Shown here: positions 57,973 to 64,000 of the stretch, one piece after another
How the letters are laid out: each line of letters opens with the position of its first letter
Numbering within the stretch: the stretch's first letter is position 1
From: Sequoia sempervirens
Lineage: Eukaryota > Streptophyta > Pinopsida > Cupressales > Cupressaceae
NCBI GenBank assembly: GCA_007258455.2
Contig: VDFB02270651.1
Location: 696,120,197 to 696,184,196, forward strand
Length of the DNA: 64,000 bases
Reading direction: 5' to 3'
Position numbers and translations under genes: made by a program
The notes under the pieces: generated by a model
Told to the model about the DNA's origin: nothing
Seen by the model: the letters and a program-made list of their open reading frames with translations, nothing else
The model's database searches: none

Positions 57973-58568
57973 TTGAATTTTTTTGCTTCTTATTTAAAGT
58001 GCATCCTATATTTCACTTGCATTAGCATTGCATTAATTTTTCTATTGTTTAAATTGCATCCCAGGGTTTTAAAAATTGCATTAGTGAACAGTGCATATAG
58101 CTTGCATTTTTGCATCATATTTCATTAGAAAAAAAACAAAATTCTACACTTTCATACTGTATTTGCATTTGTACATCTGAAAAACACCAAAATGCTTTCA
58201 ATTTTTTTGAAAAATCACAAAAAATCCTCACTGGGACTAATTTTCCACACTAGCGACTTAGTCCTTCTACACATTTTGCACTATAATTCTTGGCATTTTC
58301 TACACAGTTTCTACATTTCTATTTTGTGTTACTACATCTTTGTTACAGTTTCCATAATTTATGTTATTAGCATTTTATTGCTCCTATTTTGCATTTCATT
58401 TGCACCCACCCCACCTTTAGTAGCCTTTGTATGAGTGTTTGGTGCCCTATTGATAATACTTTAGTGAGAAGAAGTTCATGACTCATGGCCTCATGCGATA
58501 ACACAATCATTGTGGACCTTGGGTTGTCTTGAGCTACTACTCTTGGTGTTAACAATAGTGCATTAGGC
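57973..58568 (+). other. E4 5' leader
   Basis: Untranslated. It contains a dyad at 58233-58264 (GGGACTAATTTTCC / GCGACTTAGTCC), as do the E1 and E3 leaders. Confidence 0.55.
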
Positions 58569-61500
58569 ATGGAACATACCTTTAGCAATACTTTGCCTTC
58601 CAATAACATGCAAGTTAACACACAAAATGATCATATCCCACAAGACAAAGTCATTAACATTCATGAGTATTTAGCATATTTGCAACAAAACCTGTGTCTT
58701 GAAAACATTTCAACCATTGTGATTCCTGCTATAGAAAATATCCATCGCCTGGTTGAAAGTGACAAAGGCTGAAACATTATGAAACAAATTGCTGAGATAT
58801 ACAACAAACATGCTCCTTCCATATCCCAACCAACAAACATTGTGGCTATTCAAGGAGTACTTAACACTCCTCCTTCCATAGTAGCATCCATATCTACCTA
58901 CACCACTCTGCAAGTCACAACCACAATGCAACAGGTTGGCAATGTGATTCCTTCCTCAACTATCCTTGCTAGCATTCCTACTCCTTCTGTGGCATTGAAT
59001 GTTTTCTACTCTTCCACCATACCCTCTATTAACATCCCATTCACTTTCCATACCACTACATACACTCCATCACCACTTTCCCTTCCACCTCACACTAATT
59101 ACATTGACCCTCTCATCACACAAATTTTCCAAACCATCTCCTCCATGCAAAAATAAATATCCACCATCAATTAAAACTAGAACGGACCATCCACCTATTA
59201 TGTTTGAAGTAGTCCACTATCTTTGGAAATCCTAAGAACACCGATGCCACAAGCAATGCAAATTCCTAGATTTGAGAAGTATAGAGGAAATGATGATCCT
59301 ACTAATCATGTTAAAGCTTACACAACCTTATGCAGTGACTTCATCCTTGATGATAAATTGTTGGCCAAACTATTTCGTAGGACTTTAAAAGACACTACCT
59401 TAGAGTGGTTTTCATCCTTACCAAATAATTCAATTTGTTCATTCAATGAACTAGTTGATGCATTCATAAGTCATTTTCAAGTACATATGAATCCTAAAAA
59501 GAAATTGGATGATTTAATGAGATGCAAAAAAAATGTGGATGAAAAAGTAACCAATTTCATCTCATGCTATCAGTCACTTTATGCCCAACTCAATGTCAAG
59601 ATTCATGATCCACATCTCCAAAATATTTTCATTGAAAACTTACAAAGTCAAATTTAGGATAGATTGACCATGATGAAATTTCCCTCCTTTATGCACTTGT
59701 GTAGAACCCTTTGCAATTATCACAGTTTGGTTAGTAGTCATGATACAAAGTCCACTTCCAACCAAACAAAAAAATCTGAACCTAGTACTTCAAACAATTG
59801 ACAACCATTTTGAAAACCAATCAAAGGGTTTTGATAGTTCAATCCCCCTCAACAACCACCTCAACCTGTGAACAACCAAGTCATAGCTATTAAAACCATG
59901 ATACCTTATAGTTATGGAGATCCAAAATGATAGTTTACACCATTACCAAACACTCTTCATAACACCATGTCCCAACTATTGCAACAACATATGATTACTT
60001 TACCTACTGTTAAACCACTAGATCCAACTAAGCCTTTGCCTCTAGCATTTCAACCCAACGATTATTTCCATTATCATAGACAAAATGGACATGACACAGA
60101 AAAGTGTAAGCATCTTAAACACATAGTGAAAGACCTCATCGATTCTATTTGTCTATCTATTTCAAATTCTAATGTTAAAGGAAATACGTTTGTTGCCCGA
60201 CCCAATCAAAATTTGCAATTTTTTACCAATCTAATGCCCAAACATGATGTGTCATTCGTCAAAGCTAGTGAAACTCAAAAGAATGATGTGATGACTATTC
60301 ATAAAGATAGTGAACATCCTGATCCTATTCCACATACCACTCATATTAATCCTATGCATGATATGGTAGGCACAATAGATGCCATCCCTAGCAAGGGCGC
60401 AATTAAGAAATCTCTTGATATTACTTTCTCTTCTGAGGATATTCTTCCAAATCTTCCCAATGGTCCTCTTTACATATCCAATTGTATTTATGATAAGCCC
60501 ACTAATGCAATACTCATAGACCCCGCTTGTGGCGAGAATGTGATAAATGAGGAATTTTTGGTGTTACATGATATTTATCAAGATTATTATGACAAACTGA
60601 GATCATGGATCAAAACACACAATGGTTTTATGTGCCCTATGATAGGATCAATCATCCTTCCATTACAGATAGGTCCTAAGACAGTGGTTGTAACATTCTC
60701 CATCATTCCACAATTGGATTATTTTCATTTGTGGCTAGGCCATCCATGGCTTCACTCGATGAAAGTTGTTTCTTGAGTCATACAAAAATGTCTCAAGTTT
60801 CTGCATGATGATGGCATCTTCAATGTTCACCATAGTGGCTTTAATCCTTTGTCTTCTAAAGGAAATATCTCCTTAGAAGCCTTTTGGCCTGAGCCCATGG
60901 AATGTATCATGCCTCATAAAGAGTTTTTCTTCATTGCTTACCAAAAGTTTAAAGCAAAGAAAATTGTTGAATTGTCCCTCTACAACATGTTCGCATCCAC
61001 TTTCGACACTTCCATTCTAGATGAGACAATGCTTCAACCTAAATCTGAACCAATAACTCAAGATCAACCAACAATAAACACTTCACCTTCATCATACAAA
61101 CGCCCAAGAGATAATGAAACCAAACCCATCATGCCCCCTCGCATAAAACAATTTAATAAAGTAAAAGAGAAACTGATTGACCCACTTCCTATGATTCCTT
61201 TTGTTCCTAACCATAGGGAAGACAAGGAGCCTATAGTCAATCAACCCTCTCTTACACCAACACAACTTCAAAATAGAATCAAAATAAATTAGGGTGCTAG
61301 GGAGCATTAGTGTCGATGTCATCTCCTTGCTCATCGATTACAAACTAGAGAAAACAAAGAAAATCATTCTCTACATTTGACAGAAGCAATGCATGATGAT
61401 CCACCTCTCCAACCACAACAAGATGATCCAATACAACAAGCACAACTCATAATAAACTCGTCATTCGACATTACCATCTATGTTGTTGTCTTGATTAATT

Positions 61501-61806
61501 TGGATGACGATGATGAGATCACTCAAATAGACGAAGAGGTGCATAATGACCTAAATACATTGTTCTCCTTTTCCATGAGCTTAAATGATACATCTCCTAC
61601 ATAGAGTATAGAACCTTGTACTTCTCCTAGTTCGGCACTTGCTTTTGTCCCTTTGGCTAGTTTCCCACCCTCAGCACATCATGAACATGATTGGGAGTTG
61701 GATGACTTGCTTGACAATTTACTCACATTTTCCTTACTAGTATTTTGCACTTTCTTTTTCCTGTTCTTTTGTGTGTGCATGTGCATATCATGCTCCCTCA
61801 TGACAT
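58569..61806 (+). pseudogene. E4 Gag-protease polyprotein, decayed
   Basis: One reading frame from ATG at 58569 is broken by more than a dozen stops and one local frameshift near 59130-59220. Order: a Ser/Thr/Pro-rich N-terminus; a Gag (Retrotrans_gag-like) region at 59223-59657 with IPRFEKYRGNDDPTNHV, LRRTLKDTTLEWF-like and FNELVDAFISHFQ blocks; a CHHC-type zinc-binding motif at 60063-60107 whose first Cys is lost (YFHYHRQNGHDTEKC); a protease with ILIDPACGENVI (D-P-A instead of D-T-G) and LGHPWLHSM; and an acidic C-terminus ending near WELDDLLDNLL. Gag forms the particle shell, and the protease would mature it. Most stops are TAG, TAA or TGA where CAG, CAA or CGA is expected. Both the zinc motif and the protease active site are damaged. 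Confidence 0.8.
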
Positions 61807-61904
61807 GAAATTTAATGTTCTCTCTCTTTGTGCATTTCCTCTATTTGTACCTTCACTCTTCTATATGTCATACATTGCTTTCACTTTTTCCTTTTTCCGT
61901 TGTT

Positions 61905-62290
61905 TTGTGTTTTCCTTTTGGGGACAATGCAAAGTATTGAGACACTCTATGTCTTTTCCATGTTGACCCAAAATGTCTTTATATTTTCACCTTTTTTTGT
62001 GTTTTCCTTTTGGGGATGATGCAAGGCATTGAGACCGCAATGGTTCCTTCATGTTGACCCAAAAAGCTTTCCCTTTTCATTCACCTTTTCATTTTCATTT
62101 TACTTGTATTTTCCTTTTGGGGATGACGCAAGGGATTGAGACCACAATGTATCCTTCATGTTGACCCAAAATATTTCCCTTTTTTATTTGTCTTTTCATT
62201 TTCATTTTTCTTTTATTTTTGTTTTGGGGATGATGCAAAGCATTGAGACACCCTATGTCTCTTCCATGTTGACCCAAAATGGATTTTTTT
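61905..62290 (+). repeat. Four tandem repeats of about 92-107 bp in the E4 3' untranslated region
   Basis: Each unit contains TTTTGGGGAYGAYGCAA, RKATTGAGACM and TTCATGTTGACCCAAAA. Units start near 61917, 62009, 62116 and 62222; a fifth, weak one is near 62345. Confidence 0.8.
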
Positions 62291-62612
62291 TCTTCTTTTG
62301 TTTGTGCTTTCTTTGTGTCATTCTTCCAATTCTATGTGTATTTTTGGAATGATGATAGTTCCAAGCTCTTTAATCAAAACATTGCAGCAATGAACATACT
62401 AACCCAAAATCCATATATCCCTTATGTATTTGGTGTGTTCCTTTCGGGCGAAAGCCCTCTTTCTTTTGTACCTTCTTCATTTACATGACGTAGCCTTACT
62501 CAGAAACATATGACTTGGCATAGGGGCTTTCCAAGTTGGCTCTCATCTCTTGTTTCCTTTTTTTGCATTTTTATTTTCCTACTTTAAAGTAATTTCTCAC
62601 ATAACAGTGTGT

Positions 62613-62631
62613 AGCAATTCCTTTAAAGTGG
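62613..62631 (+). promoter_or_regulatory. E4 polypurine-like tract
   Basis: CTTTAAAGTGGGGGCATAC is a typical Ty3/gypsy polypurine sequence but lies about 410 bp before the 3' LTR. The LTR-adjacent counterpart (TCACCAAAAATTG, about 63030-63042) is decayed. Confidence 0.5.
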
Positions 62632-63041
62632 GGGCATACATTGGCATAATTCATTTACATTCTTCTTTTTTGTTCTTAGTGCAACCTTCATGTTCCATAT
62701 GATGTGTTTGTCACTTTGTGGACATGACATTGGGTATAATGTCTTTCATAAGTGTCATCTCTCTTAGCATATTGCATTCCTCTTAGTGGCTTAATGTGAC
62801 GCATAACATTCCCTAAGTTGTGAATATTCTATCCTTTGATTGGTCCTCTCTTGCAGTCAATAGACACAATGTTCCCTAAGTTAAAGACCTCACATGAATT
62901 AAGCAAGAATCCTTTAAACATTCTTTTGCATGTTGCATGTTGCATTTTACATGTCCACCTTGCATAACACAACTTGCATGCCTATGGTGCCATCGCATTT
63001 GTTCATGAGTTTTAAGCAGACAAAGCTATGTCACCAAAAAT

Positions 63042-64000
63042 TGTATACTGTTGAAGAAAGAGATAATTTTGTGATTAATTTGGTCCTATTTTAGACACCT
63101 TGCATCAATCACCCCTTAAAAATTGCATTTATAGGCCCCTAATGCTCATGATTTTGGATTTTAAGGCCTATTTCACTCACAAATCACTTAAATACCGACA
63201 AATAACATTCAAATCACTCAAATTTTATGAAACCCACCTCAAAAATCCTTGGTGGAACTAAGCCGCCTAAGGCGGTGACTTAGCTCCTTCTGGAGTATTT
63301 TCCACTTTTGAGAAGGAAAATCATCAACCTAATTCAAATTCTTGAGGGATGTCAGCCTATGAGGTTAAAATAATGATTAATTCAATTTTAATGCCTATAA
63401 ATACATGTTTTTAGGTCATTTTTGACATCTCCTAGTCATTTTAGAAAAGAAAAAAACAAAAGTCAAGAGAAAAATATCTTTCATAAGAAGTTTCATTAGT
63501 CTTTCTACAACAAAGTTGAAGCTCAAGGGCAGCAAACTAGGGTTCTTGCAGGTCTTCAAACTCACTTTTTATTCAAGATCTCACATTTAAAAGGGTTGAT
63601 CATGGATGCCTATGGTGAATCATGGATAAATCTAGGTTGAGGAGATGCAACTAGCCATCAAATCACACCTAAATACTTGTTTTCAAAGTTATTCCATCTT
63701 CCATTTTCTCTCTATCTTCAAATTTAAGGTTTGCATAACATTTGGATGTCATTTGTATTCATTTGAAATGTTGTAGGGCTTCTTGGATTGAAGTATTGCA
63801 TCATTCGAGTGTCATTTTCTTATCTTATTCTAGCACATTAGAATAGGGTTTTGTTTCATTTTAGCTTTTCTTAATCTTAGACACACTTAAGACTAAGGTT
63901 TTATGCACATTTTATCTCTCAAAAAGTTAAAATACCAACTAGGGCTTTGACCAAGGAAAACCCCCCATTAGAAATCAAATCATCTTCTGTTTTGTAGGGT
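63042..64000 (+). repeat. E4 3' LTR (partial, continues past the window)
   Basis: Starts at about TGTATACTGTTG after a leader-type block alignable with E1 next to its LTR. It differs considerably from the 5' LTR, lacking about 300-400 bp of U3 present there, so the two LTRs are from different subfamilies or strongly diverged. Confidence 0.65.
63254..63403 (+). promoter_or_regulatory. E4 3' LTR promoter: dyad plus TATA box
   Basis: The dyad GGAACTAAGCCGCC / GGCGGTGACTTAGCTCC ends at 63287. TATAAATA begins at 63396, 108 bp downstream. Confidence 0.75.

Larger units (their letters stand above)
55716..64000 (+). mobile_element. E4: plus-strand Ty3/gypsy-type element with Gag-protease frame, running off the window
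   Basis: 5' LTR 55716-57954, a primer-binding site, a long decayed Gag-protease frame (58569 to about 61806), tandem repeats, a polypurine-like tract and a 3' LTR from about 63042 to beyond the window. It belongs to the same superfamily as E0-E3 (shared LTR blocks, dyads and primer-binding site) but is in the opposite orientation and is the only one with a recognisable Gag. No reverse transcriptase, RNase H or integrase lies between protease and 3' LTR. Confidence 0.85.

Noticed and set aside
58999..59235. Separate small gene overlapping the E4 Gag
   Set aside because: It is a +1-shifted frame of the Pro/Thr-rich region. Its end (IKTRTDHPPIMFE) is better explained as the continuation of the E4 polyprotein after a frameshift.
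1..64000. tRNA, rRNA or canonical snRNA genes
   Set aside because: Only degenerate tRNA-like arms inside SINEs were found; no complete cloverleaf or rRNA core was recognised by eye.

Overview
This looks like plant nuclear DNA from a very large, repeat-dominated genome, such as a conifer or other gymnosperm. The support is AT-rich sequence, almost no intact genes, several old nested Ty3/gypsy (Tat/Ogre-like) LTR elements, tRNA-derived SINEs, a plant mobile domain (PMD) remnant, AP2/ERF pseudogenes and PPR-derived sequence. The exact taxon cannot be read from the window. A 100-N assembly gap lies at 40340-40439. I see no intact protein-coding gene that I would call functional.

Layout. 1-6680: AT-rich intergenic DNA with a palindrome cluster near 3.8-4.0 kb and two SINE-like pieces near 6.0-6.66 kb. 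6680-11019: segment A, carrying a broken AP2/ERF (DREB-type) gene. 11.03-22.69 kb: a truncated minus-strand element E0, whose LTR was split by a younger complete minus-strand element E1 (13312-22572); E1 itself holds a small inverted-repeat element. About 22.75-27.75 kb: 5'-truncated minus-strand element E2. 27.78-39.17 kb: a decayed multi-exon plus-strand gene of unknown family. Its largest intron contains a tandem array of PPR-derived hairpins, into which minus-strand element E3 (31603-38562) inserted. 39.8-47.3 kb: a second small DNA-element copy, the gap, low-complexity CATATCA-rich DNA, an antisense PMD pseudogene and a plus-strand LTR. 47.8-54.4 kb: a SINE with 14-bp target duplications, a solo LTR with 5-bp duplications, and segment B, a diverged duplicate of segment A with the second AP2/ERF copy. 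55.7 kb to the end: plus-strand element E4, with a decayed Gag-protease reading frame and a 3' LTR running off the window.

E0-E4 and the solo LTR are one superfamily. Where the internal part is readable it shows protease (with Gag in E4 and a G-patch-like segment in E1) but no recognisable reverse transcriptase or integrase, so these were probably non-autonomous.

The most striking unexplained signal is in their LTRs. Each carries imperfect dyads with the frame GGGAC...GTCCC. One dyad always lies 108-110 bp upstream of the LTR TATA box, in nine LTRs of both orientations, while its central arm sequence differs between elements but usually stays self-complementary. The second is the five-hairpin array carrying a PPR motif, which resembles an inverted-duplication small-RNA locus. 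Both are inferences from sequence pattern alone.
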